Shown here in pieces: positions 1-10,422 of a stretch of DNA of 52,440 nt (the first letter of the stretch is position 1; every line of letters starts with the position of its first letter). The notes under the pieces were generated by a model, which saw nothing but the letters and a program-made list of their open reading frames with translations, did not search any database and was not told the origin of the DNA. Origin of the DNA: Robiginitomaculum sp. (lineage in GTDB: Bacteria; Pseudomonadota; Alphaproteobacteria; Caulobacterales; Maricaulaceae); contig JAJFFN010000006.1 of assembly GCA_021776635.1 (NCBI GenBank), positions 1-52,440 of the forward strand. Direction: 5' to 3'. Both the position numbers and the translations under genes were made by a program.

Positions 1-311
1 TTAATATGGAACCACTTTGATGGGATGAGATTTGTTTTTTGGTAAGGCGCGGCATGCAGAGCGGGGCTTTAGTCCCGGTCAAGGGACGCAACGCACTCCA
101 AAAAGCTAAGATCGCCCAAGCCACACGTAAGATATAGAAAATACGTGTTATTTTGGTTATTCTGGTCACCCGATTTTGCACCCGCAGGGCACAAGACCCC
201 GTGAATGTGTCGCTGTCTCCTAACGGTGCTAAGGCACCGCGTCGGAAACACCTCCTGTTCACGGAACAAACTCGGGCGCTCAAAGTGATTTCATATTAAA
301 GTGGAGTGCTC
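1..311. mobile_element. MITE-like element, copy 1 (left end cut by window)
   Basis: This copy matches the element at 4139-4473 along its whole length. It lacks only the first 12 bases, which lie outside the window, and about 12 bases of internal deletion. The right terminal inverted repeat ends ...GGAGTGCTC at 311 and is followed by TA (312-313), as expected for a TA target duplication of the IS630/Tc1-mariner type. It lies 12 bp beyond the gyrB stop codon. No transposase is present. A leftward reading frame (69-269) is open in both copies, but most differences between the copies change amino acids, so it is probably not a gene. Confidence 0.75.
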
Positions 312-323
312 TAGATACTGTCC

Positions 324-2801
<2,478 letters not shown>

Positions 2802-2843
2802 TTACGGAATAATATAGGGGAGGTTTGGGGGAATTGCGAGTAA

Positions 2844-3599
2844 TTATGAAGAGTTTCTCGACGTACGAATACCACTTCGGCGGCAAGCTTGATTAAACCT
2901 ATGTTCAAAATATTTGCGAAATATGGCATTTTCAGGATAAGCATCTTGGTCTTTCCAATATGCGCCAAATCTGCCTGTGAGCCCAGCTATCCAATCTGCG
3001 GCTTGCAATGTTTGATACCGCTCACTTTCTACTTGAAACGGTGGCTCTATCAATGAACGGCGTGGCGCGTCGGGATTGTACATCGCAATGGCCGCTTCTG
3101 TTATCAATTCCATGCGTTCGGTATGCTCATCCATTACAATAATAAACTCAGAACATGGTTCACAGTCGTTTCTACAAAATTCATCAAGTCTTTTGATGGC
3201 TTCTTTCAGAACAAATTTATACAATCTTTTTGAATCATGGTCTTCCGGTAATCGCCGCGTCTCCACGCCCACATAAAAGACAAAACCACCATATTTTTCT
3301 ATCTTGTTTAGCAAGCGGTTCGTAAATTTTCGAAGTTCAATGTAGTTATTAACATTCCGCGCAGTATATAAGGCCGCACCTTTCTTTTCCCATTGAGCTG
3401 GATGTACACCATCACGGTCTATTTCCCACTTCAACAATCCGCATTTCATTTTGAAAAACCAAGTGCCAAAATCCCGCACCTCATTTGCAGGCAAAACAAA
3501 ACCTGCCAAACCAAAAACGGGGCTATCATTGTGCTTTGGGTCATCTCTTGAAATATATGACCCAACATGACCAAATTCATCCAAATAGGCTATGTACAA
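2844..3599 (-). CDS. DUF3800 domain protein
   Basis: This 251-residue protein matches the DUF3800 pattern. It has an N-terminal strand with an acidic pair (YLDEFG, Asp7), a second acidic motif (IVMDEHTE, Asp157) and a C-terminal LQAADWIAGL (Asp202). Such spacing of acidic residues in this family is thought to indicate an RNase H-like nuclease fold; the molecular role is unknown. The only sensible start is TTG at 3599, set by a strong GGGAGGG ribosome-binding site about 7 bases upstream. A promoter (3697-3725) and a terminator-like hairpin (3635-3655) sit in its leader. DUF3800 genes are often found in variable chromosomal regions near mobile elements, which fits the MITEs on either side of this locus. 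Confidence 0.8.
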   Translation of the reverse strand: MYIAYLDEFGHVGSYISRDDPKHNDSPVFGLAGFVLPANEVRDFGTWFFKMKCGLLKWEIDRDGVHPAQWEKKGAALYTARNVNNYIELRKFTNRLLNKIEKYGGFVFYVGVETRRLPEDHDSKRLYKFVLKEAIKRLDEFCRNDCEPCSEFIIVMDEHTERMELITEAAIAMYNPDAPRRSLIEPPFQVESERYQTLQAADWIAGLTGRFGAYWKDQDAYPENAIFRKYFEHRFNQACRRSGIRTSRNSS

Positions 3600-3634
3600 T
3601 TTTCACCCTCCCCTTTACTCCCAAAAGCACGAAA

Positions 3635-3655
3635 ACCCACGTCTAGGACGTGGGT
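3635..3655 (-). terminator. Terminator-like hairpin in the DUF3800 leader
   Basis: There is a perfect 9-bp stem (ACCCACGTC / GACGTGGGT) with a 3-base loop. On the minus strand it is followed by TTTTCGTGCTTTT. It lies between the predicted promoter at 3697-3725 and the DUF3800 start, so it could act as a leader attenuator or end leftward transcripts. Confidence 0.5.
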
Positions 3656-3696
3656 CTCGGAAAGAGGGCAATAAAATATACTGCGCCTCAGAGAAA

Positions 3697-3725
3697 TATA
3701 TAAGGCCAAAAAGTTATAGAGTCAA
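3697..3725 (-). promoter_or_regulatory. Predicted sigma-70-type promoter for the DUF3800 gene
   Basis: On the minus strand TTGACT (3725-3720) and TATATA (3702-3697) are separated by exactly 17 bases. A start site near 3690 would give a leader of about 90 bases that includes the hairpin at 3635-3655. The large palindrome at 3751-3804 lies 26 bp upstream of the -35. Confidence 0.5.
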
Positions 3726-3750
3726 TAACGCCAACCAAAAATCTTGACAT

Positions 3751-3804
3751 TTGGCCATACACACTCTAGGTTTTGATATCAAAACCTAGAGTGTGTATGG
3801 TCAA
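3751..3804. repeat. 54-bp near-perfect palindrome
   Basis: Two 23-base arms (3755-3777 and 3778-3800) are exact reverse complements with no spacer. The centre is GATATC, and the left arm begins CCATACACACTCTAGG. After one G/T mismatch the symmetry extends three further bases on each side (TTG...CAA). It lies in a gene-free stretch between the DUF3800 promoter and a CtrA box. It could be an operator, a cruciform or replication-related site, or a remnant of a small mobile element. I do not recognise it. Confidence 0.9.
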
Positions 3805-3891
3805 CATATACCCAGCATCCACTCCCATAGACGTAAATGCACTTCCATTACCTCTCACCATTCTTTAAAAATGGCCGTTTTCACTCTCAAA

Positions 3892-3907
3892 TTAACCCAA
3901 ACTTAAC
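3892..3907 (+). promoter_or_regulatory. CtrA-type binding site
   Basis: TTAA (3892-3895), seven bases, then TTAAC (3903-3907) is an exact match to the CtrA full-site consensus of alphaproteobacteria. A degenerate second site (TTAC-N6-TTAAC) follows within 30 bp. No protein gene begins downstream. The next recognisable feature is the candidate structured RNA at 3950-4075, which this box may control. Confidence 0.55.
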
Positions 3908-3936
3908 CACATTACCACGAATTAACATGTGCCCCA

Positions 3937-4075
3937 AAATTGCCTTATTTGCGCCCTCTTTGTGACAAGATGGGGGTGCACATAGGTTTTACTGAACGGA
4001 AGGCTTAACAAACACGGTTTTTCAGCCCCCCAGCCCCCCGTGAACCTATAAAGGGTTTTTGGCCTTCCGTTTTTT
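3937..4075 (+). ncRNA. Candidate structured small RNA with terminator
   Basis: Several pairings can be read by eye: 3950-3958 with 3972-3980 (9 bp, two G-T); ATAGGTT (3982-3988) with AACCTAT (4043-4049), stacked on CACGG (4013-4017) with CCGTG (4038-4042); and AACGGAAGG (3995-4003) with CCTTCCGTT (4063-4071), followed by a run of six T. The last pairing crosses the second, giving either a pseudoknot or a terminator/antiterminator choice. The 5' end is a guess, taken as just downstream of the CtrA box. It does not resemble SRP RNA, tmRNA, RNase P RNA or any riboswitch I can recall. Confidence 0.4.
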
Positions 4076-4100
4076 CCCCACGTTCCCACGTAGAGATGCG

Positions 4101-4137
4101 GGCCCTGTCGTTCCCACCGACAGGGCCTATTTCTTTT
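4101..4137 (+). terminator. Rho-independent terminator
   Basis: A perfect 10-bp stem GGCCCTGTCG (4101-4110) / CGACAGGGCC (4118-4127) has a 7-base loop and a T-rich tail (ATTTCTTTT). It ends at the left border of the second MITE copy. It is a second stop signal behind the candidate RNA at 3937-4075. Confidence 0.65.
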
Positions 4138-4138
4138 A

Positions 4139-4473
4139 GAGCACTCCACTTTAATATGGAACCACTTTGATGGGATGAGATTTGTTTTTTGGTAAGGCGC
4201 GGCTCGAAGATCGGGGCTTTAGCCCCGGTCAAGGGACGCAACGCAATCCAAAAAACAAAGATCGCCCAAGCCACACGTAAGATATAGTAAATATGTGCTA
4301 TTTTGGTTATTCTGGTCACCCGATTTTGCACCCGCAGGGCACAAGACCCCGTGAATGTGTCGCTGTCTCCTAACGGTCCCGAAAGCAAAAATGGGGCACC
4401 GCGTCGAAAACACCTCCTGTTCACGGAACAAACTCGGGCGCTCAAAGTGATTCCATATTAAAGTGGAGTACTC
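4139..4473. mobile_element. MITE-like element, copy 2 (complete)
   Basis: This 335-bp element has terminal inverted repeats of about 32 bp. They begin GAGCACTCCACTTTAATATG on the left and have the matching complement at 4442-4473, with two mismatches. It is flanked by TA on both sides (4137-4138 and 4474-4475), typical of elements moved by an IS630/Tc1-mariner transposase. There is an internal GGGGC-TTTA-GCCCC hairpin near 4213-4226. No transposase is present. It is in the same orientation as the copy at 1-311. Confidence 0.85.
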
Positions 4474-4500
4474 TAAGCGTTGGCGCAAAATAAAGAATAA

Positions 4501-4528
4501 AAAAACCCGCCCTCAAAGGCGGGTTTTT
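4501..4528. terminator. Bidirectional intrinsic terminator
   Basis: AAAAACCCGCC (4501-4511) pairs perfectly with GGCGGGTTTTT (4518-4528) over 11 bp, with T or A tracts on either side, so it could work in both directions. It lies just beyond the MITE. The rest of the gap to 4718 shows no convincing gene. Confidence 0.7.
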
Positions 4529-4655
4529 TGTTGTGGGAATGAGGTTAAACTATATCACTCCAAGAAATCCGCTCATATATGGATGCGTGAAGGCAGAGAA
4601 GACGTAAATCCAATTGCATGTCAATATGCCTCATATTGGATGTCTATCTTATTTA

Positions 4656-4684
4656 GGGTCTATCTCTAAATCATGGATAGACCC
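4656..4684 (-). terminator. Weak hairpin after the M20 peptidase gene
   Basis: GGGTCTATC (4656-4664) pairs with GATAGACCC (4676-4684). On the minus strand the stem is followed by TAAATAA rather than a real T tract. It may be a weak terminator or a 3' stabilising stem. Confidence 0.4.
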
Positions 4685-4718
4685 CTAGTAAACGCAAGAT
4701 ATTACGGCTCTGACCGCG

Positions 4719-6143
4719 CTATTTATTGTTAGAACCCCCTGCCAATTCTTGCATGATAATCATCCAATGATCTAGCCCTTCATAGAAAGAGCTAACTGGA
4801 ATGCGCTCATTTAAACCATGTGCAAACATTTCGTTCTCATCCATAAAAGTTGCTGAAACCGCCAACGTTGGGATACCGTTGCTGCGGAAATGCATACCGT
4901 CAGTCCCGCCCGATTCCATATAGGCGACAATATTAAGTCCTGGATACCGAGCGTGCACCGCCTTTGACAAAACGGCAGTTACATCGTCGCGCATTTCACT
5001 AACCGGACTTTCGATTGGATTGCCGAGCGTAACAATTTCAACATTCTCATTATCCACTACTTTCTGCAATGTAATTTTGACGCTTTCAACGCTGGTGCCT
5101 GGGAAGATGCGACAGTTGACCGTAGCCGTCGCACTTTGTGGCAATGCGTTCTCCGCATGGCCAGCTTTTAGCATGGTTGCGATACATGTGGTTTTAATCG
5201 TGCCTATATACGAAGAATTTTGGGCGATACGTCTCGCCGCTCGTTTGTTCTTAGGGTTTTTTGAGAAACGCATCATCGCCTTGCCCAAATCACCGCCCAT
5301 CGTCGCTCCGAGGGTTTTGAAGTAAGTGCGTGTTATCGGATTTGACTGAACAGGAAATTCATGAGCTTGAACAGCTTTTAGTGCTTCGGCAAGATCATAA
5401 ATCGCATTATCATTCGCGTTGGGACGCGAGGAATGGCCGCCCGCATTTCGAACCGTGAGCTCAAAAGTTGCATACGTTTTTTCTGCGGCTTGCACGCTGT
5501 AACCGAGTGGTTTTCCATCTGGGGTTAAAGAGCCGCCACCTGCGTCGGAGTTAAGTGCAAACTCTGCATCGGTGAGGTCTTTACGGTCATAAGCCAACAT
5601 TTTTGTTGTTACCATTCCTGTTTTTTCATCACCAGAAAATGCTAACACCAAGTCTCGGTTCGGTACAAAACCTTGTTTTTTGAGACGAATAAATGTTTGG
5701 GTTAAATTCATGACACCGTATTTATTATCTATCGTACCACGCCCGAAAAAATACCCATCTTTCTCAGTTAATTTGAACGGGTCCAATTCCCAATCTTCTC
5801 GTTTAGCATCGACAACATCCATATGACCGAGAAATAATATGGCTTTCTTGCCTGATGAGCCGTCTCCTCTATACCGGACCACTAAACTTGCCGTCTCCTC
5901 GGTTGGGAGGATGTGGATATCCTCATCGGAGAAGCCCGCTTTTTTTAATTCATCTGCAAGAAAAGCAGCCATTTCTGGTACTTTGCCGTGGCCTTCGGCT
6001 GTTCGCATTTCGATAATCGTGCGGTATATATCCAGGGCTTTCACTTCATCCGAAGTTCGGGCGGCGTCAGTTTGCGCCGTGGCCGCGGAAGAAAGCGCCA
6101 ACGCACATAGCGAGCTAACCAGTAAATAAATAAATGTTTTCAT
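4719..6143 (-). CDS. Exported M20-family metallopeptidase
   Basis: This 474-residue protein has a signal peptide (probable cleavage after ATAQ, residue 24) and the M20 zinc peptidase layout. His107 and Asp109 lie in GHMDVV, Asp139 in GRGTIDNKYG, and the general base Glu173 in FSGDEKTG. Asp200 lies in LNSDAGGG, with a dimerisation/lid domain around GGHSSRPN (His237) and a C-terminal His in FAHGLNE. It probably hydrolyses small peptides or N-acyl amino acids in the periplasm. The residue after the catalytic Glu, normally a metal-ligand Glu (DEE), is Lys174 here. The start ATG has GAGGAA upstream. It is divergent from degP. Confidence 0.85.
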   Translation of the reverse strand: MKTFIYLLVSSLCALALSSAATAQTDAARTSDEVKALDIYRTIIEMRTAEGHGKVPEMAAFLADELKKAGFSDEDIHILPTEETASLVVRYRGDGSSGKKAILFLGHMDVVDAKREDWELDPFKLTEKDGYFFGRGTIDNKYGVMNLTQTFIRLKKQGFVPNRDLVLAFSGDEKTGMVTTKMLAYDRKDLTDAEFALNSDAGGGSLTPDGKPLGYSVQAAEKTYATFELTVRNAGGHSSRPNANDNAIYDLAEALKAVQAHEFPVQSNPITRTYFKTLGATMGGDLGKAMMRFSKNPKNKRAARRIAQNSSYIGTIKTTCIATMLKAGHAENALPQSATATVNCRIFPGTSVESVKITLQKVVDNENVEIVTLGNPIESPVSEMRDDVTAVLSKAVHARYPGLNIVAYMESGGTDGMHFRSNGIPTLAVSATFMDENEMFAHGLNERIPVSSFYEGLDHWMIIMQELAGGSNNK

Positions 6144-6329
6144 GGGGTTTCCTCATAAATGATATTCATAAGTTTATCCGCCAGTATTATCAAAAGCAAT
6201 GTACGGTTTCAAGGGATCATAATGTTGTCCAAACCGGCAGAGGTTATCCCTACACATACAAAAATTAAAAATCACTCATTTCTGCTCTTTGGGCTTTAAA
6301 CCGAGGGCAATTACCCCTATTTTAAGTCC

Positions 6330-7787
6330 ATGAAAAAATTATTTAGTTCGTTTGTTGGGTCGTTTTTCGGTGGTGCGCTTGTTCTGGGTGCGGTGTTTAT
6401 TCCTGCGGCCATTTCCCTGCAAGCATGTGCTGACCCTGCGCAGCAAGAGACACCTCTCTCTGAAACATCTATCATGATGCCGCAGATGGTGCCGGATACA
6501 TCTACACAAATGCGGATGTCGTTTGCGCCTGTGGTTAAGGAAACCGCGCCTGCAGTGGTCAATGTTTATTCAGAACGCAAAGTGCGCCAGCAAGTTGATC
6601 CGTTTTTCTCGTTTTTCGGTCGCGGTATACCGCGTGAACGTACTGAGCGGTCGTTGGGTTCCGGTGTGATTGTTCGCTCTAGCGGCGTTATTGTTACCAA
6701 TGCTCATGTGGTCAAAGGGGCGCAGGAGCTTAGGGTAGTACTGGCGGACCGGCGTGAGTTTGAAGCTACACTCTTAGCCGCAGACACCGAATCCGATTTG
6801 GCTATTTTACAAATAGACACCAAGGGAGAGCGTTTGCCCGTTCTCCCCATCGACAGTGAAAATTCACTTGAGGTTGGAGATTTGGTTTTGGCAATTGGCA
6901 ATCCGTTCGGCGTCGGGCAGACCGTGACAAGCGGAATAGTGTCTGCGCTTGGTCGGACACAGGTTTCTGATCTCGCAAATTTCATTCAAACGGACGCTGC
7001 GGTAAACCCCGGTAATTCTGGTGGTGCTTTGGTCGATATGGACGGGCATTTGGTCGGCGTGAATACGGCTATTTTCTCGCGATCTGGTGGCTCTAACGGC
7101 ATTGGTTTTGCCATCCCGGGCGAATTGGTCAAGCGGGCGGTGGACAGTGCGCTCAGTGAAGGCAAAATTATCCGCCCATGGATTGGTGCGCGCACAGAGG
7201 GCGTCAATGCAGTGATGGCCGAAGCCTTAGGTCTGGATAGACCGCGCGGGGCTATTGTTGAAGAAATATATGAGGACGGGCCCGCAGACAAAGCAGGCAT
7301 TAAGCGCCGTGATGTGGTATTGTCCATAGATGGTACCGAGATTTTTGATGATAGTGGGCTAAGGTTTAAACTCGCAACGTTTTCACCAGGCCATAATGCG
7401 CGTGCAAAAATTTGGCGTGACGGCAAAATTCGCACCGTTGCTGTACGCGCAGATACACCCAAGGAAAACCCGAAACGTGACCAAATAACCCTTGAGGGTA
7501 CCAATCCGTTCGAAGGCTTAAGTGTCGTCAATATGTCGCCAGCGCTCGCAGAAGAAATGGACTTTGATCCATTTGCTAAAGGGGTTGTCATTGCCAGCCG
7601 TAGTCGTGAAGGTTTATCGGCCAGATATAGATTTCGCACAGGTGATATGCTTTTGCAAATAATGGGTGAAGAGATAACCTCTACCGAACAATTGCAAGAC
7701 GTGCTCGATGATTATGACGGTGAACGGAATTGGCAGATTAAGCTTGACCGTGGTGGGCGTGTTACCAATTCACGCATCAGATTTTAA
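6330..7787 (+). CDS. degP: DegP/HtrA-family periplasmic serine protease
   Basis: This 485-residue protein has an N-terminal membrane/signal segment (residues 1-30) and a trypsin-like domain with the catalytic triad His126 (TNAHVV), Asp156 (ESDLAIL) and Ser230 (NPGNSGGAL). Two PDZ domains follow (about 270-375 and 390-485). It is expected to degrade or hold misfolded envelope proteins. It is followed by rarA with a 35-bp gap, a pairing common in alphaproteobacteria. The second PDZ is short, so DegQ/MucD-type is equally fair. No sigma-E-like promoter was recognised in the 186-bp divergent region with the M20 gene. Confidence 0.92.
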   Translation: MKKLFSSFVGSFFGGALVLGAVFIPAAISLQACADPAQQETPLSETSIMMPQMVPDTSTQMRMSFAPVVKETAPAVVNVYSERKVRQQVDPFFSFFGRGIPRERTERSLGSGVIVRSSGVIVTNAHVVKGAQELRVVLADRREFEATLLAADTESDLAILQIDTKGERLPVLPIDSENSLEVGDLVLAIGNPFGVGQTVTSGIVSALGRTQVSDLANFIQTDAAVNPGNSGGALVDMDGHLVGVNTAIFSRSGGSNGIGFAIPGELVKRAVDSALSEGKIIRPWIGARTEGVNAVMAEALGLDRPRGAIVEEIYEDGPADKAGIKRRDVVLSIDGTEIFDDSGLRFKLATFSPGHNARAKIWRDGKIRTVAVRADTPKENPKRDQITLEGTNPFEGLSVVNMSPALAEEMDFDPFAKGVVIASRSREGLSARYRFRTGDMLLQIMGEEITSTEQLQDVLDDYDGERNWQIKLDRGGRVTNSRIRF

Positions 7788-7822
7788 GTTTCAATTGGCT
7801 TTCATATAGGCAATAATATGCC

Positions 7823-9124
7823 ATGAGTAACCTTTTCCAATCCGCCGGTCTTGACAATGATGCGCCGCGTCCGTTGGCAGATTTGTTGCGTCCACAAACA
7901 ATCGAAGATGTTGTTGGCCAAGGACATTTGCTCAATGATAGTGAACCTATAGGGCGGATGCTTAAAAGCGGACGCATTGCTTCCATGATATTATGGGGGC
8001 CGCCCGGTGTCGGAAAAACCACAATTGCCAGGTTAATTGCAGATCATGCGGACATGGAATTTGTCCAATTATCCGCCGTGTTTTCCGGCGTCAAAGATTT
8101 GCGCGAAGTGTTTGAAACCGCCAAGGCTCGCCGCGCAACCGGACGCGGCACATTGTTATTCGTAGACGAAATCCACCGGTTTAATAAGGCCCAACAGGAC
8201 GGATTTTTGCCCTATGTTGAAGCGGGGATTGTTACCCTCATAGGAGCAACCACAGAAAACCCAAGTTTTGAGCTTAATGGTGCTTTGTTATCCCGCGCAC
8301 AAGTGTTTGTGCTAAAACGTCTTAGTGAAAAAGCCTTGGATGAATTACTGGCACGGGCGGAAAACACTACGCAGCAAGACCTGCTATTGACAAGAGATGG
8401 TCGCGATGCATTAATCGCCTTTGCCGACGGGGACGGGCGATATTTACTGAATTTAACTGAGGAAATTTTTGCGCTTGCGACAAAGAAAAAACTAGATGCT
8501 AAAGATGTAGCCAAGCATTTGCAAAAACGTGCGCCCGCTTACGATAAAAACCGCGAAGAACATTATAACCTTATTTCCGCCTTACATAAATCCATTCGTG
8601 GTTCCGACCCGGATGCGGCGCTGTATTGGTTGGCGCGCATGCTGACGGGCGGTGAAGACCCGCTTTATATAGCGCGGCGTATTATTCGTATGGCGTCCGA
8701 GGATATTGGCCTCGCCGACCCGCTCGCCTTGATGCTGGCCAATGAAGCTATGAACACATATCGCTTTTTAGGCTCCCCCGAAGGCGAGCTGGCCATCGCC
8801 CACGCCGTTGTCCACATGGCCACGGCACCAAAATCCAACGCGGTTTACACGGCGTTTAAGTCTGCAATGCGTGCGGCTAAAAAGACGGGCTCTTTGATGC
8901 CGCCCGCCCATATATTAAACGCCCCAACCAAAATGATGAAAGAGCTAGGCTACGGCAAAGGCTATGCCTATGACCACGACACCGAAGAAGGTTTTTCAGG
9001 CCAAAATTATTTCCCGGACGATATGGAGCGCGAACATTTCTACGCGCCCAAAGGTGAGGGGCGGGAGCGCGAGATTAAAGCACGGCTGGAAAAATGGGCG
9101 GAAATTCGAGCCACAAAATCCTAA
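7823..9124 (+). CDS. rarA: Replication-associated recombination protein A (AAA ATPase)
   Basis: This 433-residue member of the RarA/MgsA/WRNIP1 family has Walker A GPPGVGKT (59-66), Walker B LLFVDEIHRF (111-120), sensor 1 GATTENPSFE, and the C-terminal clamp-loader-like tetramerisation domain (DPLYIARRIIRMASEDIGLADP and later). It acts at stalled replication forks, where family members bind SSB and ends of double-stranded DNA. It sits downstream of degP. In many alphaproteobacteria crcB, rluC and an ATP12 gene follow directly; here they begin about 7 kb further on at 16091. Confidence 0.95.
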   Translation: MSNLFQSAGLDNDAPRPLADLLRPQTIEDVVGQGHLLNDSEPIGRMLKSGRIASMILWGPPGVGKTTIARLIADHADMEFVQLSAVFSGVKDLREVFETAKARRATGRGTLLFVDEIHRFNKAQQDGFLPYVEAGIVTLIGATTENPSFELNGALLSRAQVFVLKRLSEKALDELLARAENTTQQDLLLTRDGRDALIAFADGDGRYLLNLTEEIFALATKKKLDAKDVAKHLQKRAPAYDKNREEHYNLISALHKSIRGSDPDAALYWLARMLTGGEDPLYIARRIIRMASEDIGLADPLALMLANEAMNTYRFLGSPEGELAIAHAVVHMATAPKSNAVYTAFKSAMRAAKKTGSLMPPAHILNAPTKMMKELGYGKGYAYDHDTEEGFSGQNYFPDDMEREHFYAPKGEGREREIKARLEKWAEIRATKS

Positions 9125-9168
9125 GACTAACCCGATATTTCCACCCGACGCCCCGTTGTTGTTTTAAA

Positions 9169-10218
9169 CTAGAGCGTTTCTGGAGTATTTTGGGTTGCAT
9201 TCAAAACCTTACTCATAGTTTGCTTATCAAGTGGCCTGTCAAATTTTAGCCCCGCAAAAAGCGTGTTGCTCCATTTTATTTGCGCGGAACACCAACGGCC
9301 TCCCAATTCAATCAAGAGCTTGCGCCGCTTAATTGTCAATTTTGGATGTTTGATTTTCGCACCATTCATGGAAATATCGACAAGAGTGCTCTCGCAATGC
9401 AATTTCCCAATTCGAATATGTGCGGGCTTATTAATAAAACGCCTTTTTTTTCTAACCTTGAATACCTTTGCCCGTTTTTTCGCAAAGTAAAAAATACCAA
9501 TTAAACTCAGCAAGGCTAGCAGCTCAAGTAAAATAGACGTACGTGTAGATTGCGCAGGTAAGGCGAATTTTACCTGTTTAGTAAATCTGGTGCTTGCTGC
9601 GCGACTTTGGGTAGGCGTTGTTTCTTCAAACGGTTTGGACACGCCTACTGGGGCGCTTTTAACGTCTGCTTTAGATGCCCCCAAATATAAAGGTTTTTCT
9701 GTCATGTTTTCCGCTCTTGATGGGGGTGATGGTTCTAAAGGCCGGCAATTCCAGTAATGTTCAAGCGACTGGAGGCTGCGCGTAAAGTCAACTGAGAGGG
9801 CATTGTCTATAATCTTTCTTGCGGTGTTGGAAGATTCATTTTGATTTCGTGCACTCGCTTTTCGCAGGCTTGCCATATATTCAACAAGCACCTGATTTTC
9901 TGCAGCCAACCCGTTATTATACTGCCCGTCTTGAGATTTCCCGTCATGAGATTTCCCGTCTTTAGATAGCCCATCTCTAGATTTCTTTGGTACAATCTCG
10001 GATAGATTGATTTGTTGAATAAGCATATCCAAACCGGCCATGTTTTCCAGATAACTTTTGTGGCTCGTATTGTGTTCTATCTCTCGCAAAATGGAGAATG
10101 TGCCATAAATTCTGTCAATCATCTGACAAGCTTCATTGGTTTTGTTTGTTTCTGCCTTGGCTAAGTTGAAATGTCCTAGGCTACAAACAATAAAACAAAA
10201 TATAAAATAGTTCTTCAT
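9169..10218 (-). CDS. Membrane-anchored PilZ-domain protein
   Basis: This 349-residue protein has a signal peptide (1-22), a probable periplasmic region, a transmembrane segment (about 227-246) and a C-terminal PilZ-like domain (255-332). The domain has DISMNG (Asp281, Ser283, Gly286), matching the D/N-x-S-x-x-G motif. The usual RxxxR is RFINK here, with Lys in place of the second Arg, so cyclic-di-GMP binding is uncertain. Residues 79-102 are a low-complexity pentapeptide repeat (KSRDG, LSKDG, KSHDG, KSQDG) encoded by 15-bp tandem repeats. It is convergent with rarA and divergent from irr. A role in cyclic-di-GMP-dependent envelope or motility control is inference. Confidence 0.7.
   Translation of the reverse strand: MKNYFIFCFIVCSLGHFNLAKAETNKTNEACQMIDRIYGTFSILREIEHNTSHKSYLENMAGLDMLIQQINLSEIVPKKSRDGLSKDGKSHDGKSQDGQYNNGLAAENQVLVEYMASLRKASARNQNESSNTARKIIDNALSVDFTRSLQSLEHYWNCRPLEPSPPSRAENMTEKPLYLGASKADVKSAPVGVSKPFEETTPTQSRAASTRFTKQVKFALPAQSTRTSILLELLALLSLIGIFYFAKKRAKVFKVRKKRRFINKPAHIRIGKLHCESTLVDISMNGAKIKHPKLTIKRRKLLIELGGRWCSAQIKWSNTLFAGLKFDRPLDKQTMSKVLNATQNTPETL
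9916..9990. repeat. 15-bp tandem repeat inside the PilZ gene
   Basis: Five units of 15 bp (9916, 9931, 9946, 9961, 9976). The middle two differ by one base and the outer ones are diverged. Each encodes five residues, so copy changes keep frame. It is one of several short tandem repeats in this window. Confidence 0.8.
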
Positions 10219-10402
10219 GGGTGTTTAATTTAAGGACGCGAGATTAAAAACAACTTAAAATGGTATAAAAATAGTATAATTAAGATATACAGTTTGAGCT
10301 ATCATCATTGTTCTCTTTAATGACATTCGGGTGTTATGAGTGTTCACTGCAAGATTTAATAATCTCAAATCAAATTTGTGATATATAAAACAACTTGAAT
10401 AT

Positions 10403-10419
10403 TTTAGAACCATTCTTAT
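10403..10419. promoter_or_regulatory. Imperfect Irr box upstream of irr
   Basis: TTTAGAACCATTCTTAT matches the perfect palindrome at 10845-10861 at 13 of 17 positions. It ends 4 bp before the first start codon of irr, where bound Irr would block transcription or ribosome access. Autoregulation is inferred. Confidence 0.5.
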
Positions 10420-10422
10420 ATT

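Noticed and set aside
69..269. Leftward reading frame inside the MITE, also open in the second copy (4219-4488)
   Set aside because: Most base differences between copies change amino acids, the second copy's frame runs out past the inverted repeat, and no transposase motif is present.
3776..3781. FNR/Anr box within the large palindrome
   Set aside because: TTGAT and ATCAA are adjacent with no 4-base spacer, so the centre does not match TTGAT-N4-ATCAA.
3937..4075. SRP RNA or tmRNA as identity of the candidate RNA
   Set aside because: A GGAAGG word is shared with SRP RNA, but the tetraloop helix context is missing, and no tRNA-like end or tag frame of tmRNA is visible.
4005..4445. 146-residue leftward frame across the terminators and MITE
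   Set aside because: It runs through two inverted-repeat structures and a mobile element boundary and shows no protein-like features.
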